Assembly: GCF_002240565.1 (NCBI RefSeq)
Contig: NZ_MZMO01000001.1
Span: forward strand, 3,038,001-3,102,000
Direction of reading: 5' to 3'
Length of the DNA: 64,000 nucleotides
From: Clavibacter michiganensis subsp. insidiosus
Lineage (GTDB): Bacteria; Actinomycetota; Actinomycetes; Actinomycetales; Microbacteriaceae
A model generated the notes under the pieces. The model saw nothing but the letters and a program-made list of their open reading frames with translations, was not told where the DNA came from and did no database searches. Of the stretch, positions 1 to 11,069 are shown one piece after another. Position 1 is the stretch's first letter. Each line of letters starts with the position of its first letter. The position numbers and the translations under genes are program-made.

Positions 1-825
1 GACGACGAGCTCGACGCCGCGATGATGCTCTACAACCTGTACATCATCGCGCCCGACATGACCGAGGAGGTCAGCGTCGACTTCGACCGCTACTTCTCGG
101 GCGACGACGCGGACACCGAGTGGTTCGCCTACCTGCTCGACTCCGAGGACTTCTACTCGAAGGGCCCGGCGTTCCAGGGCAGCGACATCACCTACAGGAT
201 GGCGACACCGCTCCTCGACGACTTCCTCGACTCGATGGACGCGCGGCTCGCCGGATCCTCCACGGCCGCGACCTTCCGCTTCGCGCACGCCGAGACGATC
301 ATCCCGTTCGCCGCGCTCCTCGGCCTGCCCGGCTCGACGCAGCCGGTCACGCCGGAGGCCCCGTACACGTACGCGACGAACGCGTGGCGCGGCGAGACCG
401 TGACGCCGATGGCCGCGAACGTGCAGTGGGACGTCTTCCGCGACGCGAGCGGCCGCGCCATCGTGCGGATGCTCTACGACGAGAAGGCGATCCCGTTCCG
501 CGCGGGCTGCATGCCCATCGCGGCCGGCTCGCTGTTCTACGACGTGGGCGAGGTGCGCCGCTGCCTCACGGGCGCTGCCGTGGTGGATCCCGGGACGACC
601 TCGCCCGGTGCGTCCGACCCCGGTCGGCTTCCCGGCTCGCCCGCCGAGCTCACCGCCGCCGACGCCTCCGCCGCGCGCGGCGACACGCTCGCGGCCACGG
701 GCATGTCCGCCGACGAGCTGCCGTTCCTGGCCGTCCTCGCGTCCGCGCTCGGAGCGGCGGGGATCACCGCGGTCGGCGTGGTGCGGCGGCCGCGGCGCGA
801 GCGGCCCGCCGACGACCCCCGCTAG
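1..825 (+). CDS. Wall-anchored histidine acid phosphatase, MINPP/phytase-like (5' end outside window)
   Basis: C-terminal 274 residues of a secreted clade-2 histidine phosphatase; the frame is open to the window edge, so the RHG catalytic loop and signal peptide lie upstream. The FAHAE motif (HAE at 286-294) is the proton-donor signature of multiple inositol polyphosphate phosphatases, whereas classical acid phosphatases have HD. The tail has a Ser/Thr/Pro-rich linker, an LAATG pentapeptide (688-702), a hydrophobic stretch and RRPRRE, which is a class-E sortase sorting signal. I infer a cell-wall-attached enzyme releasing phosphate from inositol phosphates. Its stop overlaps the stop of the convergent AHSA1 gene by two bases. 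Family call good, substrate inferred. Confidence 0.75.
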   Translation, partial: DDELDAAMMLYNLYIIAPDMTEEVSVDFDRYFSGDDADTEWFAYLLDSEDFYSKGPAFQGSDITYRMATPLLDDFLDSMDARLAGSSTAATFRFAHAETIIPFAALLGLPGSTQPVTPEAPYTYATNAWRGETVTPMAANVQWDVFRDASGRAIVRMLYDEKAIPFRAGCMPIAAGSLFYDVGEVRRCLTGAAVVDPGTTSPGASDPGRLPGSPAELTAADASAARGDTLAATGMSADELPFLAVLASALGAAGITAVGVVRRPRRERPADDPR

Positions 826-1265
826 GCGGTCGGCGCGACCAGCCCCGCCATCACGTCGAGGAACGCGCCCCAGCCCTGGATCGTCATCTCACGCTGCTCG
901 GGCGTGAACTCGCCCGCGCGCTGCGTCATGGTCATGCGCGTCGCGCCGCCCGCGACCTCCTCGAGGTCGACCGTGAGCGGCTCGCCCGCGGGCGCGTCCG
1001 GCCGGTCCGTCATCGTCATCGCGATGCGCGACGGCCGGTCGAGCTCGACGTACTCGCCCGCCCAGTCGATCGATCCGCCGTCGGGCAGCCGCATCACCGC
1101 GCTCCACGCGCCGCCGACGCGCACGTCCATGCGCAGGGTGTCGAGCGGCACGTCGACCGCGGCGGTGCCGAACCAGGCGGAGAAGTCGGCCGGCGTGGTC
1201 CACGCGTCGAAGACGCGCTCCCGCGGGGCGGCGAACGTGCGGGTGATGACGATGGGCTCGCTCAC
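822..1265 (-). CDS. SRPBCC/AHSA1-like protein
   Basis: 147-residue single-domain START/Bet v1-like protein of the AHSA1 (activator of Hsp90 ATPase homologue) group. It opens with the typical ITRTFAAPRERVFDAWT strand-helix and ends with the long C-terminal helix GWGAFLDVMAGL. The group binds small hydrophobic ligands or works as a polyketide-cyclase-like fold; the ligand here is unknown. I chose the GTG at 1265 because GGAGG sits six bases upstream and the domain begins at once; the upstream ATG would only add a low-complexity leader. Convergent with the phosphatase, with overlapping stop codons. Confidence 0.8.
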   Translation of the reverse strand: MSEPIVITRTFAAPRERVFDAWTTPADFSAWFGTAAVDVPLDTLRMDVRVGGAWSAVMRLPDGGSIDWAGEYVELDRPSRIAMTMTDRPDAPAGEPLTVDLEEVAGGATRMTMTQRAGEFTPEQREMTIQGWGAFLDVMAGLVAPTA

Positions 1266-1384
1266 GGCGACCTCCGGCGGCTCTGCGGGACGGGACAGGC
1301 CGCCGCTCCTCACGGGACGACGGCCCTGCCGTGAGTCGACCAGCCGCGGGCGGCCGTGTCAACGGGTGATCCCGCCGACGGGGA

Positions 1385-3747
<2,363 letters not shown>

Positions 3748-3749
3748 GT

Positions 3750-3774
3750 TTGCACCATCGTGTGCTCAGTGCAA
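3750..3774. promoter_or_regulatory. Putative TetR operator (TTGCAC-N13-GTGCAA)
   Basis: Perfect 6-bp inverted repeat TTGCAC/GTGCAA separated by 13 bp immediately upstream of the tetR ATG (3747). A second related pair, TGCACT-N11-AGTGCA (3724-3746), covers the start codon. Position and half-site reuse fit autoregulation of the tetR-efflux operon; binding is inferred. Confidence 0.5.
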
Positions 3775-3794
3775 GTCCGGGGTCCCCGCCGGGG

Positions 3795-4496
3795 TCAGAT
3801 GCGGAAGCCCTCCGGCCAGCCGTGCGCCTCGAGGTAGGCGCGCACGCGCTCGACGTCGGCGTCCGACGGCATCTCGGAGGTGACGCCCGCGATGGCGGAG
3901 GCGACGTCGAGGCGGCTGGCCGGCAGCCCGCCCTCGGACGCGAGGCGGGCGCTCACCTGCTGCACCTCCTCGTCGCTCAGGCGGCGACGCAGCAGCGCCA
4001 GCAGCGGCACGAAGTCCTGCTCGGGGAGACCCGCGGGGTAGCCGGCGCGGAGCCAGGAGACGATCCGGGAGACGAGGCCCGTGCGCTCGGTCGCGCGCGC
4101 GTCGGCGGCGTCCGGCTCGTGCAGGTCGTCGGGGGATCCGAGCGGCCAGCCCGCGGCCGCCAGCCGGGCCGAGACGCGCACCAGGTCCTCGGGCATCGCG
4201 GGGCCGAGCAGCATCGCCTCGACGCGCTCGCGGAGCTGGCTCCGGCCCATCTCCTCGCCCGCCGCCTCCGCCGCCACGGCGTCGTCGACGAGCTGGTCGA
4301 CCACCTGCTCGAGCTCCTCGGCGGTGAGGCTGCGGCGGAGGATGCCGAGCAGCGGCACGTAGTCCTGGTCCGGCACGCCGGTCGGGTAGCCCGCCCGCAG
4401 CCAACCGACGACGCGCTGGACGATGCCGCGGTCGGGGACGACGACGCCGGTCGCGCCGTCGCCCGGCCCGCCGCCCTCGGATGCGCTCTCGGTCAT
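3795..4496 (-). CDS. DUF3349-repeat protein
   Basis: 233 residues with two copies of a DUF3349-like module: VVGWLRAGYP at residues 29-38 with DYVPLLGILRR after it, and VSWLRAGYP with DFVPLLALLRR near residue 145. DUF3349 is a small helical actinobacterial domain of unknown function. It is the third gene of the PiT operon, starting 2 bases after the stop of the small membrane gene, so it may be linked to phosphate uptake. The repeat assignment rests on the visible WLRAGYP...PLLALLRR pattern. Confidence 0.7.
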   Translation of the reverse strand: MTESASEGGGPGDGATGVVVPDRGIVQRVVGWLRAGYPTGVPDQDYVPLLGILRRSLTAEELEQVVDQLVDDAVAAEAAGEEMGRSQLRERVEAMLLGPAMPEDLVRVSARLAAAGWPLGSPDDLHEPDAADARATERTGLVSRIVSWLRAGYPAGLPEQDFVPLLALLRRRLSDEEVQQVSARLASEGGLPASRLDVASAIAGVTSEMPSDADVERVRAYLEAHGWPEGFRI

Positions 4497-4498
4497 GA

Positions 4499-4810
4499 TC
4501 AGCCCTTCGAGGTGAAGGTCGGGATCACGTGCTCGAAGCTCACCGACTGGCCGAAGCCCGTCGCGATGATGAGCGTGAGGCCCGCGACCACGGCGAGGAC
4601 GACGACCGCGTAGCAGAGGGCGCCGACCGCCTGGAGGACGACGGGTGGCAGGCGGCGCGCGGAGTCGGATCCGGCGACGCGGCCGCTGGTGTCGGGGCTG
4701 GCGAGCGCGAAGGACCGCACCCCGAGCGCGAAGAGGGCGGGCAGGCCCGCGCCGAGGACGAGGGCGACGAGGGCGACCTGGCCGACCGCGGAGAGGAAGA
4801 GGGGGAGCAT
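4499..4810 (-). CDS. Small two-TM membrane protein of the PiT operon
   Basis: 103 residues with two membrane spans, about 6-30 (VGQVALVALVLGAGLPALFA) and 60-88, joined by a Ser/Asp-rich loop. Small proteins with this VLGAGLPALFALG start commonly follow PiT genes in actinobacteria, where their role is unknown. It begins 11 bases after the expected PiT stop with GAAGGA as ribosome site, and ends 2 bases before the DUF3349 start. Confidence 0.75.
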   Translation of the reverse strand: MLPLFLSAVGQVALVALVLGAGLPALFALGVRSFALASPDTSGRVAGSDSARRLPPVVLQAVGALCYAVVVLAVVAGLTLIIATGFGQSVSFEHVIPTFTSKG

Positions 4811-4821
4811 GGCGGGATCCT

Positions 4822-6050
<1,229 letters not shown>

Positions 6051-6089
6051 GCGCCCTGCTCGCGCGTCCCCTCTACGGGGGACCGTCGG

Positions 6090-6111
6090 GTTCACCCGCT
6101 GTTCACCCGCG
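6090..6111 (+). promoter_or_regulatory. PHO box (two 11-bp direct repeats)
   Basis: GTTCACCCGCT at 6090-6100 is followed directly by GTTCACCCGCG at 6101-6111. This matches the actinobacterial PhoP-binding PHO box, tandem 11-bp units beginning G(G/T)TCA. It lies 40 bp upstream of the PiT start, with a possible -10 TAGAGG on the minus strand at 6070-6075. In Streptomyces, pitH2 is known to be PhoP-controlled. It could also act on the divergent GNAT gene. Confidence 0.75.
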
Positions 6112-6166
6112 CCTGTGGAGAATGACGAGGGCGGGCGACGACGCCCGCGTGACCCCGAGGACCGCC

Positions 6167-6694
6167 GTGATCACCGAGCTGCACCCCACCTCCGCGCTCT
6201 CGCCCGCGGATCGCGCCGCGACCGCGGCGCTCACCGACGAGGCCTTCGCACCGGCGCCGGACGATCCGGCGGGCGACATGGCCTGGGCCACGTCGGAGGA
6301 GACGGCGATCGCGCGCGACCCCGCGGGGCGCGTGGCCGCCATGGTGGGCATCGTCCACCGGGACGGCCTGCTCGACGGCGCGCCCGTGCGGCTGGCCGGC
6401 ATCGGCGGCGTGGCCACCGCGACCGCGCTCCGGCGCCGGGGCTACGCGCGGGCCGCCCTCGACCGGGCGCTCGCCGCGGTCGACGCGCATGGTCCCGACC
6501 TCACGGTGCTCGTCTGCGACCCGGCGAGGATGCCCTTCTACGCCCGCGTGGGCTTCGCGCCCTTCGCCGGGACCACGTGGATGGTGCAGGGCGGCGAGCG
6601 CGTGGTGCTCGACCTGGAGCCGACCATGATCCGGCCCGGCCGGATGCCCGCGCCCGCCGACGGCGACCTCGACCTGTGCGGCACGCCGTGGTGA
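6167..6694 (+). CDS. GNAT-family N-acetyltransferase
   Basis: About 175 residues. The acetyl-CoA site is in IGGVATATALRRRGYARAAL (the R-R-x-G-Y/x-A loop), followed by the strand LTVLVCDPARMPFYARVGF typical of GNAT motif B. I prefer GTG 6167 (gagg six bases upstream) to ATG 6122, since the fold starts right after it. The C-terminal DLDLCGTPW resembles the end of AAC(2')-type enzymes, but that is too little to call aminoglycoside activity. Overlaps the next GNAT gene by GTGA. Confidence 0.75.
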   Translation: MITELHPTSALSPADRAATAALTDEAFAPAPDDPAGDMAWATSEETAIARDPAGRVAAMVGIVHRDGLLDGAPVRLAGIGGVATATALRRRGYARAALDRALAAVDAHGPDLTVLVCDPARMPFYARVGFAPFAGTTWMVQGGERVVLDLEPTMIRPGRMPAPADGDLDLCGTPW

Positions 6695-7245
6695 GCGCCG
6701 ATCCCGAGGTCCGACTCGTGCCGGTCGACGTGGACGCCGACGCCGACGCCCTCCGTGCCTTCCTCACGTCGAACGCGTTCCCCTTCCACGTGCGGTCGCA
6801 GCCGACCGTCGCGGACGTCGACGCGCGCATCGCCGACGGCGACTTCGCCGGGCCCGAGCACGCCGCCCTCTGGATCGACGTCGCCGGATACGGCCGCGTG
6901 GGCCTCGTCGTGCTCGACGACCTCGAGGATCCGGGCGTGCTGTTCGACCTGCGCCTCGCGGAGTCGGCGCGCGGCCGCGGACTCGGCGTGCCCGTGGTGC
7001 GCGCGATGACATCGCACGTGTTCCGCACGTACCCGCACGTGACGCGCTTCGAGGCGCAGACGCGCGACGACAACCGGCCGATGCGCCGGGTGCTCGTGCG
7101 CGCGGGCTTCGTGAAGGAGGCGCACTACCGCGACGGCTGGCCCGTCGTGGGCGGCGAGCCGCGCGCATCCGTCGGGTACGCCGTCCTCCGTCGCGACCAC
7201 GAGACGGGGACGACGACGCCGGTCCCGGTCGACGACGAGGCGTAG
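6691..7245 (+). CDS. GNAT-family N-acetyltransferase (RimJ/RimL-like)
   Basis: 184 residues. GNAT core with LAESARGRGLGVPVVRAM (the acetyl-CoA loop R-G-x-G-x) and RFEAQTRDDNRPMRRVLVRAGF, the N-x-x-x-x-R-V-L-x-x-x-G-F pattern of RimJ/RimL enzymes that acetylate protein or small-molecule amines. GTG start shares four bases with the stop of the preceding GNAT gene, so they form one transcription unit. It is the last native-composition gene before the low-G+C insertion. Confidence 0.8.
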   Translation: MSADPEVRLVPVDVDADADALRAFLTSNAFPFHVRSQPTVADVDARIADGDFAGPEHAALWIDVAGYGRVGLVVLDDLEDPGVLFDLRLAESARGRGLGVPVVRAMTSHVFRTYPHVTRFEAQTRDDNRPMRRVLVRAGFVKEAHYRDGWPVVGGEPRASVGYAVLRRDHETGTTTPVPVDDEA

Positions 7246-7362
7246 CCCGCGTTTAGACAAGCCTCAAACCAGCAGCAGCGCTCCGGTCATCCACTGACCC
7301 CCTTTTGGGGCCAAAGGTGACATGGCACATTAGCTAGAGTGAAGCGAGCCAAGGGAGCACAA

Positions 7363-7899
7363 ATGTTTGCGAGGCCCCTTCTCGCTTTCTCATCCTACGT
7401 GCCGTTGTTCGCCCTGCTGGCCCTACGCCTTGAGCCCCCAACCCTCAAAGTGGGCGCACTGCCGCTTGCAACTGCAGGCACAGTGGCGCTAGCACTAATC
7501 TTCCTGCTCGCGCGACGCGGGAGTCCGACTAGCCATATCGTCAAGAGCGTTCAGGAGCCTGGCGCAGAGGTGGCCGGGCACCTTGCGAGCTACCTAGTCC
7601 CTTTCGTCATTTCAGCAGATCCTGCCACTCCGGACCTAATTGCTTATGCCGCCTTCTTGGGACTGGCCGTTCTCATCACGACCAAAACTAGTGTTCTTCA
7701 AGTCAATCCCCTCGTGTATCTCCTCGGGTATCGAATCATAACCATTCGAGATAAAGAAGAGTACTCCTTAACCATACTTACTCGACGCATGCTCGCAAAC
7801 GGTGATGAACTAAAGGCGCTGCGCCTCCCGAGCGCGGGCCCCGCCGTCGGCGTCGATGTAACTCGACGCACACCTTCAACCAACACGGAGACGTCATGA
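7363..7899 (+). CDS. kwaA: KwaA-like membrane protein of a Kiwa-type defence module
   Basis: 178 residues with about four membrane spans: residues 5-22 (LLAFSSYVPLFALLALRL), 31-49, 71-86 (LASYLVPFVI) and 93-112, then NPLVYLLGYRIITI and a cytosolic tail. Size, topology, the YVPLFALL and NPLxYLLGYR pieces and the following DUF4868-like gene fit KwaA, the membrane sensor of the Kiwa anti-phage system. ATG 7363 has AAGGGAG eight bases upstream; an in-frame GTG at 7339 has no such site. Its stop overlaps the next start (ATGA). G+C is far below the neighbours, implying horizontal transfer. Assigned by pattern and context, not by a search. Confidence 0.6.
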   Translation: MFARPLLAFSSYVPLFALLALRLEPPTLKVGALPLATAGTVALALIFLLARRGSPTSHIVKSVQEPGAEVAGHLASYLVPFVISADPATPDLIAYAAFLGLAVLITTKTSVLQVNPLVYLLGYRIITIRDKEEYSLTILTRRMLANGDELKALRLPSAGPAVGVDVTRRTPSTNTETS

Positions 7900-8777
7900 C
7901 TCTTTCAACAACCGGCCCAGCCGTTCTCATTGTTGCGTGGCGCAAAGGAGCAGCCACCCATGCGCGAGTTGTGATGGTTGGAGGTGATGTCGCTAGCCGA
8001 CTCGAGGAACTAGCGGCCGCCGCGGCAGCGCTAATACATTCTGAATTAGAAAGTTATGACCCAGACTCGCCTGCGGAAGATGGTGCCCCTCGAATCGCCG
8101 AACGCGAAGAAGCTTTCGACACAGATCTCTTAGGGGAGCTTGCAGCGGGCGGCAGTCACGATACGGCGACCGCATCCGATTTCGAGAACAGAATCATCTG
8201 CTGGGCGGTTGTCCTCGGCTCGGACACCGACCAAACAATCTACGTCCATAAGAACTCGCCGGTGGCACTTGCTCGCAAACCCTTGATTGCAAGGCTTTTT
8301 GATGACACCCTGACAAAACTTGAGGAGCCAATTCTCACCTTCGATGGACACTTTGACCTCATAATCACCCCGAGCGAGCTGTATATTCTCAATCAAGCTA
8401 ATTTTGAGGGCTTATTTAAAGATTCCGATGCGGTCTTGGCGCGATCCCGAGAATGGGTCGACAGGCTGGTCGATACTCTTGACGTTACGCAAGACAGCGC
8501 CGCGGCTTTGGAGATAATTGTTCGCCGAAATTCAGTGGTGCGCCGAAAAGTGACAAGTATCATTAGGCGCCCATACATGAGTCGCGTAACTATGGCCGAC
8601 ATCTCAGCCAAGCTGGAGGAACACGGAATGGATGCGGATGTCTACATGCCGCAGGGAAAGCTGGCCTTTAACGAGCAAACCGCTACCGCGCTAGTCCGTC
8701 TTCTCAACGAGGACCTCTTCCAGGGCGACTTCTCACAAGACGCTTACGCCGCAAGCGGAAAGCAGCGCCTTAGCTGA
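7896..8777 (+). CDS. kwaB: KwaB-like protein (DUF4868), Kiwa-type anti-phage effector
   Basis: 293-residue soluble protein. The central stretch (about 120-180) reads YVHKNSPVALARKPLIARLF and then FDGHFDLIITPSELYILNQANFEGLF; this FD-x-I-I...YILN-x-x-x-FE-x-LF pattern is the hallmark I associate with DUF4868/KwaB. In Kiwa, KwaB works with membrane protein KwaA to block phage DNA replication after infection is sensed. Length is close to the known KwaB. AT-rich codons (ATT, ATA, AAA, TTT) contrast sharply with the flanks. Translation is coupled to kwaA by a 4-bp overlap. A related DUF4868 protein with another role remains possible. Confidence 0.65.
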   Translation: MTLSTTGPAVLIVAWRKGAATHARVVMVGGDVASRLEELAAAAAALIHSELESYDPDSPAEDGAPRIAEREEAFDTDLLGELAAGGSHDTATASDFENRIICWAVVLGSDTDQTIYVHKNSPVALARKPLIARLFDDTLTKLEEPILTFDGHFDLIITPSELYILNQANFEGLFKDSDAVLARSREWVDRLVDTLDVTQDSAAALEIIVRRNSVVRRKVTSIIRRPYMSRVTMADISAKLEEHGMDADVYMPQGKLAFNEQTATALVRLLNEDLFQGDFSQDAYAASGKQRLS

Positions 8778-8799
8778 ACAACACGATCACCGGCGACAG

Positions 8800-8811
8800 G
8801 TGCTCGAGCAC
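8800..8811. terminator. Palindrome after the Kiwa-like operon
   Basis: Perfect 12-bp palindrome GTGCTCGAGCAC, followed within four bases by TTCTTT, 22 bp after the kwaB stop. It could be a weak intrinsic terminator or the right edge of the insertion, since G+C returns to host level just after it. Confidence 0.35.
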
Positions 8812-8931
8812 AGCTTCTTTGCGCGGGCGCCCGCATCCACGCGCGGAACCCGCACGCGGGACACGATCTGACGCCGAATGCGCCGTTACGGTGGAGGCAC
8901 CGCACGCACCCGCACGATCGGAGGTCGATCC

Positions 8932-10353
8932 ATGTCCAGCGCCGCAGCCCCCGCAGCCGTCATCGGCGAGCCCGAGGCCGTCGAGGACGTCGCCCGCGTC
9001 GCCCCCTCCCCCGCCTGGCTCGCCCTCAAGGACGCCGCCGTCGCGCTCCAGCCGATGCAGGTCAAGGACGGGTCCATCCCCGACGCCGCGCACCACGCGG
9101 AAGCCGCCCGGCTCATCACGGTGATCCGCGACTCCGTCCGCGCCCTCGCCCCGCTCTTCCCGCACGACGCCGCGTACCTCGCGGCGCTCGACGTGGACTT
9201 CGCGCGCTGGGTCGACCAGGGCCTCGGCGTGCCCGACTTCCTCGACTCCCTCAGCGCGTTCCAGCCGCAGCGCGACCGCGTGGACGGGATCCGGCACCTC
9301 GTCGTCTTCCCGATGACCACGCAGAACGGCAGCGCGTCGCGGCTCGTCGAGGCCGTGCTCATCGAGGTCGTCTGGCCCGAGTTCGTCGCGGAGCTGGAGG
9401 CGGGCGACTACGGCAACGCGCTGTTCGTCCCCATCCGCTTCGTCGACTTCACGCCCGGCTACGACACCAACTCGGCCGTGCTGTTCCCCGAGACCGTCGC
9501 GATGCGCGAGGTGCCGACCTTCACGTGGGGCGCGATCTTCGCCGACCGCGAGGCCGCCCGCTTCCGCCGCGTGGTGCGCCACGCCGCCGAGGTCACGAAG
9601 CTCGAGCTGCCGGAGGACGCGCGTCGCCTGCTGGACGACCAGCGGCTCGCGGAGGAGACCTTCGTGATGTGGGACCTCATCCACGACCGCACGCACATGC
9701 GCGGCGACCTGCCGTTCGACCCGTTCATGATCAAGCAGCGGATGCCGTTCTTCCTCTACTCGATCGAGGAGCTGCGGTGCGACCTCACCGCGTTCCGCGA
9801 GGCCGTCCGCATCCAGCGCCGGCTCGCCGCGGTGGATCCCGCCGAGCGCACCGCCGCCGACGACGCCCTCCTGGAGCGCGCCGGCATGGTGCAGCACGCG
9901 GTGATCTTCGACCGGATCTTCCGCTTCGCCATCACCGGATCCCGCGTTCGCAACTACGACGGCCTCGGCGGCCAGCTGCTGTTCGCGTGGCTGCACCAGC
10001 ACCACGTGCTGCACTGGACCGACACGCGGCTCACGATCGACTGGGACGACGTCGCCGACGTGGTCGTCGCGCTCGCCGACCGGGTGAACGACCTCTACTG
10101 GCGCTCGATCGACCGGCCGAAGACCGCCCACTGGCTGGCCGCGTACGCGATGGTCACCGAGACCGTCACGCCGCACCCCGCGTCCACCTGGGCGAAGGGG
10201 CCGGACGCGCTGCCGCTCGACGGGCCGCCGAAGGGCCTCACCGACCTCGTGCTCGACGACGAGTTCCCGCTCAGCATGTTCTTCGAGGCGCTGGAGAAGA
10301 AGATGCGCGACGTCATCTCCTCGACCGCGGGGATCACGGGGCAGGCCGCGTGA
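8932..10353 (+). CDS. DUF6421-like protein
   Basis: 473-residue soluble protein that I relate to the actinobacterial DUF6421 family from its length and its coupling to a short-chain dehydrogenase. Visible features: a central WDLIHDRTHMRGDLPFDPF segment with two closely spaced His that could bind metal, and later WLHQHHVLHWTD. No enzymatic activity can be named. ATG 8932 follows GGAGGTCGATCC. Ends with a GTGA overlap to the SDR gene, so the two products probably act together. Confidence 0.6.
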   Translation: MSSAAAPAAVIGEPEAVEDVARVAPSPAWLALKDAAVALQPMQVKDGSIPDAAHHAEAARLITVIRDSVRALAPLFPHDAAYLAALDVDFARWVDQGLGVPDFLDSLSAFQPQRDRVDGIRHLVVFPMTTQNGSASRLVEAVLIEVVWPEFVAELEAGDYGNALFVPIRFVDFTPGYDTNSAVLFPETVAMREVPTFTWGAIFADREAARFRRVVRHAAEVTKLELPEDARRLLDDQRLAEETFVMWDLIHDRTHMRGDLPFDPFMIKQRMPFFLYSIEELRCDLTAFREAVRIQRRLAAVDPAERTAADDALLERAGMVQHAVIFDRIFRFAITGSRVRNYDGLGGQLLFAWLHQHHVLHWTDTRLTIDWDDVADVVVALADRVNDLYWRSIDRPKTAHWLAAYAMVTETVTPHPASTWAKGPDALPLDGPPKGLTDLVLDDEFPLSMFFEALEKKMRDVISSTAGITGQAA

Positions 10354-10979
10354 GCGTCGACGGCCGCGTGGTCGTGGTCGCGGGCGCGTCGAGCGCGGCC
10401 GGACGCGCGGTCGCGGCCGAGCTCACGGCGGCCGGGGCGCGCGTCGTCGCGGTCGGCACGGACGCCGGGCGGCTCGCGGACGTCGACGCCGAGCGCCGCG
10501 AGGTGTGCGACCTCGCCGACCACGCGGCCGTCGGGGAGCTGGCGGAGCGGATCCGGGCGGACCTCGGCGGCGTCGACGGCCTGATCCACCTGGTCGGCGG
10601 CTGGCGCGGCGGCAACGGCCTCGCGGGCCAGACCGACGACGACTGGGACTTCCTGCACGAGCGGCTCGTCACCACGCTGCGCAACACCACGCGCGCGTTC
10701 GACGCCGACCTGCAGGCGTCCGAGGCCGGCCGCCTCGCGATCGTCTCCTCGACGGCCGTGCAGCGCCCCTACCCCGGCGGCGCCAACTACTCGGCCGCGA
10801 AGATCGCCGCGGAGACGTGGGTGCGCGCGGTCGACCGCGGGTTCTCGAAGGCCGGCTCCCCCGCCCGCACCACGATCTTCGTGGTGAAGGCGCTGGGCGG
10901 GCTCGAGGAGGCGCTGGCCCGTCGCGTCCTGGGGCTGTGGACCTCCGTGCCGCCCGAGCGCGACCTGATCGAGGGCTGA
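10350..10979 (+). CDS. Short-chain dehydrogenase/reductase coupled to the DUF6421-like gene
   Basis: 209-residue Rossmann enzyme. Nucleotide-binding AGASSAAGRAVA at about residues 11-22 (a variant of TGxxxGxG), IHLVGGWRGG in place of the usual NNAG, and the catalytic YSAAK. Shorter than the usual 240-260 residues of classical SDRs. GTG start overlaps the upstream stop. Substrate unknown. Confidence 0.8.
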   Translation: MSVDGRVVVVAGASSAAGRAVAAELTAAGARVVAVGTDAGRLADVDAERREVCDLADHAAVGELAERIRADLGGVDGLIHLVGGWRGGNGLAGQTDDDWDFLHERLVTTLRNTTRAFDADLQASEAGRLAIVSSTAVQRPYPGGANYSAAKIAAETWVRAVDRGFSKAGSPARTTIFVVKALGGLEEALARRVLGLWTSVPPERDLIEG

Positions 10980-10986
10980 CGCGGCC

Positions 10987-11007
10987 TCTCCCGTAGCACA
11001 CGGGAGA
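10987..11007. terminator. Stem-loop after the SDR gene
   Basis: TCTCCCG and CGGGAGA, 7-bp perfect arms around a 7-base loop, starting 8 bp after the SDR stop. No U-run follows, which is usual in high-G+C actinobacteria. Confidence 0.5.
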
Positions 11008-11055
11008 CCGCCCCGGAGAGGGGTCATCCCCCCTGCCGCGGGCGCCGGAGCGCGG

Positions 11056-11061
11056 TATACG
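11056..11061 (+). promoter_or_regulatory. -10 box TATACG, leaderless promoter
   Basis: TATACG lies 8 bases before GTG 11070, so transcription should begin at or within a base or two of the start codon. No ribosome-binding sequence is present. Confidence 0.5.
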
Positions 11062-11069
11062 TTCGCGGG

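Noticed and set aside
6167..6694. Aminoglycoside 2'-N-acetyltransferase
   Set aside because: Only a short C-terminal resemblance; a general GNAT call is all the sequence supports.
7274..8768. AGCAGCGC at both edges of the low-G+C segment as an attachment-site repeat
   Set aside because: Only 8 bp and G/C-rich, expected by chance; the right copy lies inside the kwaB coding end, and no integrase is present.
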